From an uncultured Agathobacter sp. (GTDB lineage Bacteria > Bacillota > Clostridia > Lachnospirales > Lachnospiraceae), in assembly GCA_934307695.1 (NCBI GenBank), contig CAKRCS010000022.1, forward strand, positions 1-31,277: 31,277 bases of DNA, given 5' to 3'. Under the pieces are notes generated by a model, which saw only the letters and a list, made by a program, of their open reading frames with translations, was not told where the DNA came from and did no database searches. Shown one piece after another: positions 15,971 through 24,689 of the stretch. Made by a program: the position numbers and the translations under genes. How positions within the stretch are numbered: the stretch's first letter is position 1; each line of letters opens with the position of its first letter.

Positions 15971-17029
15971 TTAAACAGTTTCAATCAGGCTAAGTATCTT
16001 CCCTGCGCCGTCACCGGTACGGTTGTCGATCACATGATCGCAGATCGGCCGGTTCCGTTTCTCCGCGTCAATCGAAAGAATACGCAGCGTCTTTTCCTCC
16101 GCCGGAAAATCATCCTCCACCACGTTTCGGATCAATTCCTCTTTATCCTTGTCAACAAAAATGATCGCTGTCGGGAAATGCCGCTTCATCGCGACAGCTC
16201 CACACATATCGAGTGCCATCACCGCACACCGTCCTGCGTCAAGCACCTCCTGGATCTCTTCTTTCTTGTTGCCGTACTTGACACCTGCATACTGCGTCTT
16301 TTCAAAGAAGTTTTCCTTTGCGAACTCCTCCTCGGTAAGGTAGATATGCTTGCTACTCTTCTTCGTGCAGTAGGTCATCGGGCTTGTAAAACGCCGATCC
16401 TCGCACAGCTGCTTCGCGATTTCCGATTTGCCGGCGCCGGACGGTCCGACAAGTGCCAGCACGCATGGGATCTCAATGTGCAGCGGCTTCGACTGCGACG
16501 CGCGGATGATCTGGCGAACCAGCGACACAAATTCTGTCATGTTATTGACCGACAAAAGCCCGGTCATTTTCCAGTTCCACGGTTTGCGCATCATAACCGG
16601 GTACGTTGCCGGAGTCTCAAGCACATTGTGTACCGCGTCATCTAAGATAATATCAAAATGCACTAAATTCTTCGCGCTTCCGAGAATGATATTCTCCGGC
16701 GGAAGCTCCGGGAATGCATCAAGGATCTGCCTTGCGCGAATCCCCATAAAATCCGGGCTGACCGCAGTGATAAAGTATACATCCGCGATCTCCATCAGCC
16801 TGCGCACCGCCTTTTTGTTGCGCTCCGGCACCTGCTGCCTGCGGTACAATTCTTCATCCTTATAAAATTCTTTGATTACGCCGGCACGCCCGGTGTTCTC
16901 CCAGCTGTCGATTTCTTCGAGCGTAAGCGGCGGCTCTATCCGGTACTTTTCATTGGCCATCTGTATTGCAACACTGTTGAATGGTGCTGTCACATCATCC
17001 CAGTCAAGGCCGATCTTTGGTCTAAGCAT
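15971..17029 (-). CDS. NT5C-type 5'-nucleotidase fused to guanylate kinase-like P-loop domain
   Basis: 352 aa in two domains. Residues 1-~178 are a HAD-fold deoxyribonucleotidase-like domain: DWDDV at 9-13 (nucleophile D9, acid D11), TA at 88-89 before VSP, and DIILDDAVHN at 126-135. Residues ~187-352 are a P-loop kinase domain like guanylate kinase: VGPSGAGKS (194-202), the lid/substrate segment SPMTYCTKKSSKH, and VKYGNKKEEIQEVLDAGR. One half should remove a 5' phosphate and the other transfer one, so the protein may interconvert or proofread nucleotides; this is inference. Both catalytic cores look intact. The true housekeeping gmk is expected elsewhere. Confidence 0.8.
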   Translation of the reverse strand: MLRPKIGLDWDDVTAPFNSVAIQMANEKYRIEPPLTLEEIDSWENTGRAGVIKEFYKDEELYRRQQVPERNKKAVRRLMEIADVYFITAVSPDFMGIRARQILDAFPELPPENIILGSAKNLVHFDIILDDAVHNVLETPATYPVMMRKPWNWKMTGLLSVNNMTEFVSLVRQIIRASQSKPLHIEIPCVLALVGPSGAGKSEIAKQLCEDRRFTSPMTYCTKKSSKHIYLTEEEFAKENFFEKTQYAGVKYGNKKEEIQEVLDAGRCAVMALDMCGAVAMKRHFPTAIIFVDKDKEELIRNVVEDDFPAEEKTLRILSIDAEKRNRPICDHVIDNRTGDGAGKILSLIETV

Positions 17030-17061
17030 TTTTGTGTCTCCGTTTTCTTTTCTTGCTTCTT

Positions 17062-17090
17062 ATCCTACCATCACAATCGGGACACGGCAA
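17062..17090 (-). promoter_or_regulatory. Candidate promoter of the NT5C-kinase gene
   Basis: TTGCCG (17085-17090) and TAGGAT (17062-17067) on the minus strand with a 17-bp spacer, about 30 nt before the start codon. Both hexamers deviate from consensus. Confidence 0.4.
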
Positions 17091-17109
17091 GAGGATTATA
17101 TGGAGAAAC

Positions 17110-18006
17110 TTAATCCGTATACTCAATTCCAAAATAATCCATATACACTTTAAATCTGTCCTGTGCCGCCAAACAGGTATCTACCAGATATCCCTTCTCA
17201 TTTTTCCATTCCTTTAATCCGCGATAATAAAATTCTTTCATATCGTCCTCGATAATAAAAGGCGTTATGCCATTCCGCAGGCACTCTTTGAACATGATCA
17301 GTCGCCCGACACGTCCGTTTCCGTCCTGGAACGGATGAATTTTTTCAAACGCATAGTGAAACGCTATTATTTCTTCCAATGTCTTTTTCTTATGGGTGTT
17401 GTACGTTTTCAATAGTTTCTTCATCTCGCGGGCTACGTCAGAAGGTTTCGTTGTTTCGCCTCCCCCCACTTCATTTTCCATGCGCTTATACTCTCCAACA
17501 GCAAACCACGGTTTTCTGCTGTCAGATGTTCCTGATTTTAGCATCTGGTGAAGCTGCTTGATAAGCGATTCGCTCAGACTGTAATTTGCCATATCGATAA
17601 CCAGATCAATACATCTAAAATGATTTGCCGTTTCAACAATATCATCAACGTTGACAGACTCCTCCTGTATTCCGATCGTGTTTGTCTCGAAAATGTATCT
17701 GGTTTGATCCTGAGAAAGTCTGCTTCCTTCTATATGATTCGAGTTGTAGGTCAACTCAATCTGTACCTTATGATATATTCCGCCCGGAAGATTCACCTGC
17801 TTTTCGAGTGTTAACCGTGAAAGTAAATCCTTCGGTATCTTTCCGGCTCGCTGTTTTCTCATAGGCTTACTTGCATTTTCCGGGATTTTCCAAGTTTTTC
17901 CCTCAAGTATAGCCCCCGGAATCTTCCCCTGCGCACAATAATTCCGTACCGTTCTCTCCGATGCATTCCATTTAATTGCCGCTTCTCCAACACCTATATA
18001 CCTCAT
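17110..18006 (-). CDS. HTH-Fic family protein (class II, autoinhibited AMPylase-like)
   Basis: 298 aa from the ATG at 18006, chosen because GCAGGAGGCTGGA precedes it; an in-frame start at 18027 lacks this. Residues ~3-42 form an excisionase/MerR-like DNA-binding domain (GVGEAAIKWNASERTVRNYC). The Fic core motif HPFQDGNGRVGR is complete at 224-235. An inhibitory helix motif [ST]xxxE[GN] occurs N-terminally as SNHIEG (89-94), making it class II, with E93 expected to block ATP gamma-phosphate binding. Fic enzymes transfer AMP or related groups to protein hydroxyls. The DNA-binding domain plus repeated sites directly upstream suggest autoregulation. No separate antitoxin gene is present. Confidence 0.9.
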   Translation of the reverse strand: MRYIGVGEAAIKWNASERTVRNYCAQGKIPGAILEGKTWKIPENASKPMRKQRAGKIPKDLLSRLTLEKQVNLPGGIYHKVQIELTYNSNHIEGSRLSQDQTRYIFETNTIGIQEESVNVDDIVETANHFRCIDLVIDMANYSLSESLIKQLHQMLKSGTSDSRKPWFAVGEYKRMENEVGGGETTKPSDVAREMKKLLKTYNTHKKKTLEEIIAFHYAFEKIHPFQDGNGRVGRLIMFKECLRNGITPFIIEDDMKEFYYRGLKEWKNEKGYLVDTCLAAQDRFKVYMDYFGIEYTD

Positions 18007-18027
18007 TCCAGCCTCCTGCATGATCAT

Positions 18028-18107
18028 CTATCGGAAATAGTATACCACTATCGGCAAATTATATCAATTTTTCATCGCATATATTTTGTTTTATCTTGCC
18101 GATAGTG
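18028..18107. promoter_or_regulatory. Operator-like CTATCGG repeats upstream of the Fic gene
   Basis: CTATCGGAAA (18028-18037) and CTATCGGCAA (18048-18057) are direct repeats 20 bp apart. CACTATCGGCAA (18046-18057) is the exact inverse of TTGCCGATAGTG (18096-18107). The first copy sits 22 nt before the Fic start codon. The array is the only such repeat set in the region and is well placed for binding by the HTH part of the Fic protein. Confidence 0.6.
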
Positions 18108-18198
18108 ATTTATGGAATCCTGCCACATAATTAAATACACAACAAAAAGGAATTGAAAATTGCAGACAAGAAGATTTGCAAAAATTTCAAAAAAATTG

Positions 18199-18227
18199 TT
18201 GACATTTGGACAAACTCAATATATACT
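18199..18227 (+). promoter_or_regulatory. Strong promoter of the tRNA-Val/tRNA-Met operon
   Basis: Perfect TTGACA (18199-18204), 17-bp spacer, TATACT (18222-18227), about 35 nt before the mature tRNA-Val 5' end. Confidence 0.85.
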
Positions 18228-18262
18228 AATCAAGTCGGTCAGCAATGACAGACGCTGGATAT

Positions 18263-18335
18263 GGGATCTTAGCTCAGCTGGGAGAGCATCTGCCTTACAA
18301 GCAGAGGGTCATAGGTTCGAGCCCTATAGGTCCCA
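18263..18335 (+). tRNA. tRNA-Val (TAC anticodon)
   Basis: A 73-nt cloverleaf: GGGATCT pairs with AGGTCCC (one G-U), D arm GCTCAGCTGGGAGAGC, anticodon stem-loop TCTGC-CTTACAA-GCAGA with anticodon TAC, and T arm with GGTTCGAGCC. Discriminator A; CCA not encoded. Confidence 0.95.
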
Positions 18336-18350
18336 TCCAATTTTATAAAT

Positions 18351-18424
18351 GGCGAGATAGCTCAGTTGGCTAGAGCACACGGTTCATACCCGTGGTGTCG
18401 AGGGTTCGAATCCCCCTCTCGCTA
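18351..18424 (+). tRNA. tRNA-Met (CAT anticodon)
   Basis: A 74-nt cloverleaf: GGCGAGA/TCTCGCT acceptor, GCTCAGTTGGCTAGAGC D arm, anticodon stem CACGG/CCGTG with loop TTCATAC, and GGGTTCGAATCCC T arm. The paired first base and lack of initiator features point to elongator Met; a CAT anticodon could also be modified to read ATA (Ile). It follows tRNA-Val by 15 nt in one transcript. Confidence 0.93.
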
Positions 18425-18428
18425 CTAA

Positions 18429-18459
18429 AAGAATCACATCGCAGATGTGGTTCTTTTTT
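18429..18459 (+). terminator. Terminator of the tRNA operon
   Basis: AGAATCACATC pairs with GATGTGGTTCT around GCA, followed by six T. It starts 5 nt after tRNA-Met. Confidence 0.9.
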
Positions 18460-18516
18460 GTTGTCAGTATAAAAAGGCTGACAAAGCATTTTCTGCTCCG
18501 TCAGCCCCACTCTCAC

Positions 18517-21060
18517 TTATTCCGCTAAAAGCCGCTCTACCAGCTTCACACAGTCCGCCGCATCCTTGGAGTACCCATCTGCACCAATCTCATCCGCAAA
18601 GCTCTGTGTAATGCACGCACCGCCGATAACGATCTTGCTGGTGCAGCCCTTTTCCTTGCACAGCTCAACAACATCCTGCATACGCATCATCGTGGTCGTC
18701 ATCAGTGCAGAGAGTCCAATGATCGCCGCGTTCTCCTTGATGGCAAGATTGACAATATCCTCCGCCGGAACATCCTTACCCATGTCAAGTACCCGGTAGC
18801 CATAATTCTTAAGCATCAGCGCAACCAGATTCTTGCCGATGTCATGGATATCACCCTCAACAGTCGCGATAACGATGGTCGGCATGTTCGATGCCCCATC
18901 CCCTCTTACAAGAAGCGGCTCGATATAGTCGATTGCCATCTTCATGGTATTGGCACTTCCGATCAACTGTGGAAGGAAATATTTCTTCTGATTAAAAAGC
19001 TCTCCAACTTCGTTGATTGCCGGAATCAGATACTCGTTGATCAGAGCATCCGGCTGCTCTCCTGCCTCGATCGCGTGCTTCACTTCATCAAGGATCGTTC
19101 CCTTGTTTCCTTTTAAAACGGCTTTAAAAACCGGATGCTCCTGAACCTGCTTCGGTATTCCCTGCTCCGCTTCTGCGCTTCCGGCAGCTCCTACGCCGTT
19201 TGCGGCACCATTTGAACCATTTCCCGCTGTCCCCGCTCCTGCACCGCCTGCTGCATCCGGGTTATTCATCGCAAGCTGCAGCTTTCGCAGCTGCTCCTGC
19301 TGCTCTGCCTCATGCTTTTCGCTCATGCGGCTCATGTGCTCTATATAGCGGATATCGCTCTCCTGCCTGTGCAGAAGCATATCCGATGCAAACGCAGCGT
19401 TCATCAAAAGCTCCTGCGATGGGTTTGCGATTGCCATCGTAAGCCCTTTTCCGATTGCCATCGTAAGAAATGCCGTATTGACATACCCTCTCTCCGGAAG
19501 CCCGAATGAGATATTTGACAGGCCACAGATGGTCGGAAGCTTTCTGACATCATGGCAGTAGGTAATTGTCTCAAAGCACTCGATTGCTGCATCCGGGTTG
19601 GCTCCGATTGTTGCGACCAGACCATCCACAACAATATCCTCATGTGCCATTCCAAGAGCCATCGCCCGCTCATAGATCGTCTCGATAATCTCCTGCTTTT
19701 CCGCAACATCCTTCGGAAGCCCCTCATCGGAAAGCGGAAGCAGGATAAACATTGCGCCATATTTCGCTGCGATCGGCAAAAGCTTGTCCACCTTCTCTTT
19801 CTCCAGTGAAATGGAATTGATCAGTGCGCGTCCCGGATAAATGCGCAGAGCCTCCTCGATAACATCAATATGGCTCGAATCGATGCAGAGCGGACAGTCA
19901 ACGGTTGAGGACACCTCGTAAATGACCTTCTTCATCATCTCTTTTTCGTCGATTCCGTTCATTCCCATGTTGATATCGAGAATGCGCGCGCCGTTTTCTT
20001 CCTGCTCCATCGCCATCTGCCGAACCAGATCCAGCCTGCCCTCGCGCAGCTCTGCCTGGAGCTTTTTCTTTCCGGTCGGGTTGATCCGCTCTCCGACCAC
20101 CATAAAATTACCGTCCAGATCAATCTCTACGATCTGTCTTTCGGATGCGAGCACTCTGCGGTGCTTGGAAAGCGGCTTATGAACCGGCATATTCTTCACC
20201 GCATCGGTCAATGCGCGGATATGCTCCGGTGTTGTCCCGCAGCATCCGCCGACAATGCCCGCGCCAGCCTGTACAAGCGCTGCTCCGGCAGCTGCAAACT
20301 CTTCCGGTGTCATGCGGTAGATCGTATTTTTCCCATCCAGCTCCGGCAGTCCCGCATTTGGTTTGGCAAGGATCGGGACGGTGGCATACTCCGCCATCTT
20401 CGCAACCGGCGCAACCATCTCCATCGGTCCGGTCGAGCAGTTGATTCCGATCACATCCACACCGAGCGACTGCAGAACCGTTACCGCGGCTTCCGGCGGG
20501 GTTCCGAATAATGTGCGCCCATCCTCGTTGTAGGTCAATGTTACCATAACCGGGAGATCGCACACCTCATGGATCGCAAGCACTGCCGCACGACATTCCT
20601 GCAGGCTCATCATCGTCTCCACCACCAGAAGATCCACGCCTGCATCCGCAAGGATCGAAGCCTGCTCCTTATACACCTCCACCAGCTCGTCAAACATCAG
20701 ATCCCCCAGCGGGAACAACTGCCTGCCCGTCATTGTCATATCACCGGCAACAAGTGCCTTGCCATCCACCGCCTGCTTTGAAAGTGCCACCAGCGAGCGG
20801 TTGATCTCTTCCAGCCTGTCCTCCAGCCCATACTCGGCAAGCTTGATGCGGTTGCCGGTAAAGGTCGGCGCATACACGATGTTCGTTCCCGCTTCCACAT
20901 ACCGGCGCTGCAGATCAAGAATCACATCCGGATGCTCTAAAATCCACATTTCCGGGCATACACCCATCGGCATTCCCGCCGCCATCAGGTTGCTTCCGGT
21001 CGCGCCGTCGAGTATGATAATATTTTTTTCTATCCATTCACGAAAGTCTTTTTTTGTCAT
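18517..21060 (-). CDS. metH: Cobalamin-dependent methionine synthase, lacking reactivation domain
   Basis: 847 aa. Domains in order: homocysteine-binding (1-~290; zinc cysteines C208, C273, C274 in GINCSTG and GGCCGTTPEH); methyltetrahydrofolate/pterin-binding (~310-575; VGERINPTGKKKL, ILDINMGMNG); B12-binding cap (~635-720) and B12 domain (~725-847) with DIHDIGKN (738-745), where H739 is the cobalt ligand. The C-terminal SAM-dependent reactivation domain of E. coli MetH (about 1,227 aa) is missing, as in many Clostridia, where a separate protein is thought to do this job. An unusual Gly/Ala/Asn-rich linker occupies ~602-628. Start has GAGGAAACG upstream. No SAM riboswitch is visible in the ~100-nt region shared with the divergent Cof gene. 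Confidence 0.95.
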   Translation of the reverse strand: MTKKDFREWIEKNIIILDGATGSNLMAAGMPMGVCPEMWILEHPDVILDLQRRYVEAGTNIVYAPTFTGNRIKLAEYGLEDRLEEINRSLVALSKQAVDGKALVAGDMTMTGRQLFPLGDLMFDELVEVYKEQASILADAGVDLLVVETMMSLQECRAAVLAIHEVCDLPVMVTLTYNEDGRTLFGTPPEAAVTVLQSLGVDVIGINCSTGPMEMVAPVAKMAEYATVPILAKPNAGLPELDGKNTIYRMTPEEFAAAGAALVQAGAGIVGGCCGTTPEHIRALTDAVKNMPVHKPLSKHRRVLASERQIVEIDLDGNFMVVGERINPTGKKKLQAELREGRLDLVRQMAMEQEENGARILDINMGMNGIDEKEMMKKVIYEVSSTVDCPLCIDSSHIDVIEEALRIYPGRALINSISLEKEKVDKLLPIAAKYGAMFILLPLSDEGLPKDVAEKQEIIETIYERAMALGMAHEDIVVDGLVATIGANPDAAIECFETITYCHDVRKLPTICGLSNISFGLPERGYVNTAFLTMAIGKGLTMAIANPSQELLMNAAFASDMLLHRQESDIRYIEHMSRMSEKHEAEQQEQLRKLQLAMNNPDAAGGAGAGTAGNGSNGAANGVGAAGSAEAEQGIPKQVQEHPVFKAVLKGNKGTILDEVKHAIEAGEQPDALINEYLIPAINEVGELFNQKKYFLPQLIGSANTMKMAIDYIEPLLVRGDGASNMPTIVIATVEGDIHDIGKNLVALMLKNYGYRVLDMGKDVPAEDIVNLAIKENAAIIGLSALMTTTMMRMQDVVELCKEKGCTSKIVIGGACITQSFADEIGADGYSKDAADCVKLVERLLAE

Positions 21061-21091
21061 TTTCGTTTCCTCTTAAATTTCATTTCCTGTA

Positions 21092-21120
21092 TTGACCGCA
21101 ATAATATGTTATATTATCAT
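21092..21120 (+). promoter_or_regulatory. Promoter of the Cof-type phosphatase gene
   Basis: TTGACC (21092-21097), 17-bp spacer, TATCAT (21115-21120). The region is A+T rich and divergent: on the minus strand TTGGTT-N17-TATGAT is a possible metH promoter in the same stretch. Confidence 0.6.
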
Positions 21121-21162
21121 ACAAGCGATATAAATTACAACCAAGAAACGGAGTAACATGCA

Positions 21163-22005
21163 ATGCGTAACTATAAGCTGGTTGCCTTAGACTTAGATGG
21201 CACTTTATTTAACAATCAAAGCAGGATCACCGAGGACAACATAAAAGAGATCCGCCGTGTATCAAATCAGGGCGTACACGTTGTCATATCAACCGGACGT
21301 CCCTATTGCGGAATCCCGTTTTCCCAGATTGAGGGAACCGGGATCGAGTACGCGATCACGACAAACGGAAGCTCCGTTTACCATATTCCGGATAAGAAAT
21401 GCATCTATGAAAACAGCATGGAGCCGGACATGATCCTGCCGATCATGGACTATCTGCTTAGCAAGCGCATCCACTTTGATGTTTTCATAAGCGGAGACGC
21501 CTTCTCCCCGGAAAAATGCGTTGCAGTCGGACAAAACCTCGCCGTCCCGGAGAGTCTCAAAAACTATATTTTAAACAGCCGGAAGCGCATCACGGACATG
21601 CCTGCTTACATCCGCGACAACAACCTCCGTGTGCAAAAAATCACCATGAATTTCCAGCGGGATGCAGACGGAGTCCTTGTTGACCGCGAGGAGATCAAGG
21701 CATACTTTGACAGCCGAAATGATGTTACCTGTGTCTGCGGCGGCTACAACAATCTGGAATTTACAAAGCTTGGAGCAGACAAGGGCAACGGGCTTTGCCA
21801 GCTCGCACAATATCTGGGTGTACCGGTTGCCGATACCATAGCGATCGGTGATACCGAAAATGATCTTGCGATCATTCAGGCTGCCGGAGTCGGCATCGCA
21901 ATGGGCAATGCCACAGATGCAGTAAAGGCTGCATCCGACGACATCACTCTGTCCAACGAAGAAAGCGGTGTTGCCGCAGCACTCCGCAAATATTTTCCGG
22001 AATAA
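21163..22005 (+). CDS. Cof-type HAD phosphatase
   Basis: A 280-aa HAD-superfamily IIB (Cof) hydrolase, a soluble sugar-phosphate or flavin/nucleotide phosphatase. Motif I is DLDGTL (D10, D12), motif II is VISTGRP, the cap (~85-190) follows, then KGNGLCQLAQYLGV (motif III lysine) and AIGDTENDLAII (motif IV). The C-terminal GVGIAMGNATDAVKAAAD-like pattern is characteristic. Substrate cannot be predicted within this promiscuous family. It is divergent from metH and convergent with the cysteine desulfurase. Confidence 0.92.
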   Translation: MRNYKLVALDLDGTLFNNQSRITEDNIKEIRRVSNQGVHVVISTGRPYCGIPFSQIEGTGIEYAITTNGSSVYHIPDKKCIYENSMEPDMILPIMDYLLSKRIHFDVFISGDAFSPEKCVAVGQNLAVPESLKNYILNSRKRITDMPAYIRDNNLRVQKITMNFQRDADGVLVDREEIKAYFDSRNDVTCVCGGYNNLEFTKLGADKGNGLCQLAQYLGVPVADTIAIGDTENDLAIIQAAGVGIAMGNATDAVKAASDDITLSNEESGVAAALRKYFPE

Positions 22006-22068
22006 TCCCCTGACATTTTTGCCGGCATTCCGTCAAACCGCGCCACAGGCCTTCCGGCAGCACTTTTG

Positions 22069-23214
22069 TCACACCTGACGAAGCAGCGCAATATCGTTTT
22101 TTACCGCCTGTATCGTCCGGTCAATCTCTTCTTTCGTATTTTCTGCGCCGAGTGTAAAGCGAATGCTGCCCGGCGCATATTCTTTTGGAACATCGATCGC
22201 CATGAGCACATGGGATACCCTCGATTCCCCGGTATTGCACGCAGATCCCGCTGACGCACGGATTCCCTCCTCCTCTAACAGTACCAGAAGTGCAGATGCC
22301 TCCACCCCAGAAAAGCTCACGTTCACATTTCCCGGAAGCCGCCTGCTTGGATGTCCGTTGTAGCGCACGCCCTCACACTCTCTTAACAGCCGGTTCACAA
22401 AATAATCGCGCAGCCGTTCCACATACCGCATCGACTGGCGCATCCGCTTGGTGCTGAGAGTAAGAGCCTCCGCCATTCCTACGATTCCTGCCACATTTTC
22501 TGTCCCGGCGCGTTTTCCCCGTTCCTGTCCGCCCCCGTGAATAAAGGACGGCAGTGCCACGCCATCCCGCGCATATAGGAATCCGACTCCCTTCGGTCCG
22601 TGAAACTTATGTCCGCTGGCGCTTAGACAGTCAATCGGCTGATGCCGCACCGACATCGGGATCTGCCCTACCACCTGCACGGCATCCGTGTGAAAAATGA
22701 CCTCATGCTGATGTGCCAGATTGCCGATCTCCCGGATCGGTTCAAGCGTTCCGATCTCATTATTTCCATACATGATAGTGATAAGCGTCGTGTCATCCCG
22801 GATGGTCTCACGAAGCCTTTGCACATCCACCAGACCATACGCATCCACATCCAGATATGTCACCTCATATCCCAGTTTTTCCAGATATTCACACGAATTA
22901 AGCACCGCGTGATGCTCAATCTTTGACGTGATGATATGCTTTCCCTTACTCTTTTGTGTTCCCGCAAGGCATTTGATCGCCCAGTTGTCCGATTCGCTTC
23001 CGCCCGATGTAAAATAAATCTCTTCCGGCGACGCATCGATGGCATCCGCGATCCTTCCCCGCGCATCCTCCATTGCCTTCTTAGCCTCTTTTCCTATGTC
23101 ATACGAAGTGGATGCATTCCCATATTTGTCCGAAAGATATGGCTCCATCACCACTTTCACCTCTGGCCACATCTGCGTTGTCGCAGCATGGTCGAGATAG
23201 ATTTCTTTTTTCAT
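22069..23214 (-). CDS. Cysteine desulfurase (NifS/IscS family)
   Basis: 381 aa from the ATG at 23214 (AAAGGA 8 nt upstream), which gives the family start MKKEIYLDHAATT; an ATG six codons earlier is an alternative. It takes sulfur from cysteine with pyridoxal phosphate for Fe-S clusters or tRNA thiolation. Visible are the TSGGSESDNWAIKG-like PLP phosphate segment, EHHAVLNS, MYGNNEIGT, the Schiff-base lysine in SASGHKFHGPKG, RAGTENV, and active-site cysteine in SAGSACNTGES. Often found next to thiI in Clostridia; thiI is not here. No IscU gene adjoins. Confidence 0.92.
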   Translation of the reverse strand: MKKEIYLDHAATTQMWPEVKVVMEPYLSDKYGNASTSYDIGKEAKKAMEDARGRIADAIDASPEEIYFTSGGSESDNWAIKCLAGTQKSKGKHIITSKIEHHAVLNSCEYLEKLGYEVTYLDVDAYGLVDVQRLRETIRDDTTLITIMYGNNEIGTLEPIREIGNLAHQHEVIFHTDAVQVVGQIPMSVRHQPIDCLSASGHKFHGPKGVGFLYARDGVALPSFIHGGGQERGKRAGTENVAGIVGMAEALTLSTKRMRQSMRYVERLRDYFVNRLLRECEGVRYNGHPSRRLPGNVNVSFSGVEASALLVLLEEEGIRASAGSACNTGESRVSHVLMAIDVPKEYAPGSIRFTLGAENTKEEIDRTIQAVKNDIALLRQV

Positions 23215-23273
23215 ATCCTGCATCCTTTCCACATAAAATATCTATCAAGGAATCCCGCAAAGGCGCATCCTCT

Positions 23274-24662
23274 ATGAAAACAAGCAAAAAAATCAACCCA
23301 CTGATCCTCGGCACGGCAATTCTGTCTGCCGCCGGAGTTATCAGCCGTATCGTTGGCTTTCTATATAGGATATTCCTCTCACGCACCATTGGTGCATCGG
23401 CACTCGGTCTTTACCAGCTCGTTTTCCCGATCATCGCGCTCTGCTATGCCATCTCCTTTGCAGGCATCCAGACTGCCATCTCCAAATATGTTGCGGAGGG
23501 CGTTGCCTCCGGCTCTGATGGAAAAAGCCGTTCTTCGCGCTCCATCCGCTACCTGATCGCCGGTCTGATACTCTCCATTGCACTCTCCATCCTCTGTGAG
23601 ATCGTGCTCTTTCTCGGCTCTGACCAGATTGCGGTTCATCTGCTTGGTGACGCCCGCTGCGGCGCACTACTTCGCATATTGTCGTACTCCATTCTTCCCG
23701 CGAGCATCCACTCCTGCATCAACGGCTATTACTATGGCAGAAAGAAAACCGCAGTTCCAGCTGTCGGTCAGCTTATGGAGCAGTTCGCCCGCGTAGGCTC
23801 TGTCTATCTGATGTACATCGTCACCACCGAGCAGGGCATCCCTCTGACCGCCACCCATGCGGTATGGGGAATTTTCTTCAGTGAGTTGTGCGGGCTATTA
23901 GTCGGTATGACCGCAATCCGCATTACAACTGCACATCCAAACGCCCCTGCCTCCGGCACACAGCAGACCGTTTCCGGCAATACGCAGCCGGCAACCGGTG
24001 CCGCCACGCTTTCCATGCGAAGCGCGATCGCGGCAGTCGGTGCAATGGCGCTTCCGCTGACGATCAACCAGACATTGATGCATCTGTTTTCAAGCGTCGA
24101 GAATCTGCTGATCCCGCAAAGCCTGCGCCTCTATGGGCTATCCGCGGACGAATCGCTCGCCGTCTACGGGGTACTGTCCGGCATGGTCATATCGGTCATC
24201 TTTTTCCCATGTGTGCTGACGAACTCTCTGTCCGTTCTTCTGCTGCCATCCGTTTCGGAAGCTGCCGCCTGCAAAAATGGGAAAAAAATAGACCGCATCA
24301 TCTCGCTTGCGATCCGATACGGTCTGTTGTTTGGTTTCGGTTTTACGTTTTTATTCCTGATATCCGGCACGTTCATCGGTGCGGTGCTCTTTGACAATCT
24401 GCTTGCCGGAATCCTGATCCGCAAGCTCTCCTGGCTCTGCCCCATGATGTATGTGTACAGCCTGCTCTGCAGTGTACTGCACGGTCTTGGCCAGCCCAAA
24501 ACCGTGTTGACGATCAATCTGCTCGCCTCGCTCATGCGCATCTTTATCATCTGGGTGCTCGTGCCGGTACATGGGCTGTCCGCACTTCTGTGGGGCATGC
24601 TCTTAAGCCAGCTTTTTAGTTCCGTCGCAGCAATGATCGCAGTCAGAAGAATAGCCCCGTGA
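23274..24662 (+). CDS. SpoVB-like polysaccharide/lipid flippase (MOP superfamily)
   Basis: 462 aa from the ATG at 23274; the longer open frame overlaps the divergent desulfurase and is not membrane-like. About 14 hydrophobic segments. The N-terminus KINPLILGTAILSAAGVISRIVGFLYR and RTIGASALGLYQLVFPI are typical of the SpoVB/PST group, related to MurJ, which flip lipid-linked cell wall or polysaccharide precursors; SpoVB acts in spore cortex formation. A hydrophilic loop of ~30 residues (ITTAHPNAPASGTQQTVSGN...) sits between the two halves. It is divergent from the desulfurase with a 59-nt gap. Confidence 0.88.
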   Translation: MKTSKKINPLILGTAILSAAGVISRIVGFLYRIFLSRTIGASALGLYQLVFPIIALCYAISFAGIQTAISKYVAEGVASGSDGKSRSSRSIRYLIAGLILSIALSILCEIVLFLGSDQIAVHLLGDARCGALLRILSYSILPASIHSCINGYYYGRKKTAVPAVGQLMEQFARVGSVYLMYIVTTEQGIPLTATHAVWGIFFSELCGLLVGMTAIRITTAHPNAPASGTQQTVSGNTQPATGAATLSMRSAIAAVGAMALPLTINQTLMHLFSSVENLLIPQSLRLYGLSADESLAVYGVLSGMVISVIFFPCVLTNSLSVLLLPSVSEAAACKNGKKIDRIISLAIRYGLLFGFGFTFLFLISGTFIGAVLFDNLLAGILIRKLSWLCPMMYVYSLLCSVLHGLGQPKTVLTINLLASLMRIFIIWVLVPVHGLSALLWGMLLSQLFSSVAAMIAVRRIAP

Positions 24663-24689
24663 CGCTTCATATTGTCTGTGGAAAATACT

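Noticed and set aside
21061..21162. SAM or other riboswitch before metH
   Set aside because: The region is about 100 nt, A+T rich, shared with a divergent promoter, and shows no riboswitch core.
22006..22068. Possible TGCCGG...CCGGCA stem between the converging Cof and desulfurase genes
   Set aside because: Loop is too long and no proper T run follows.
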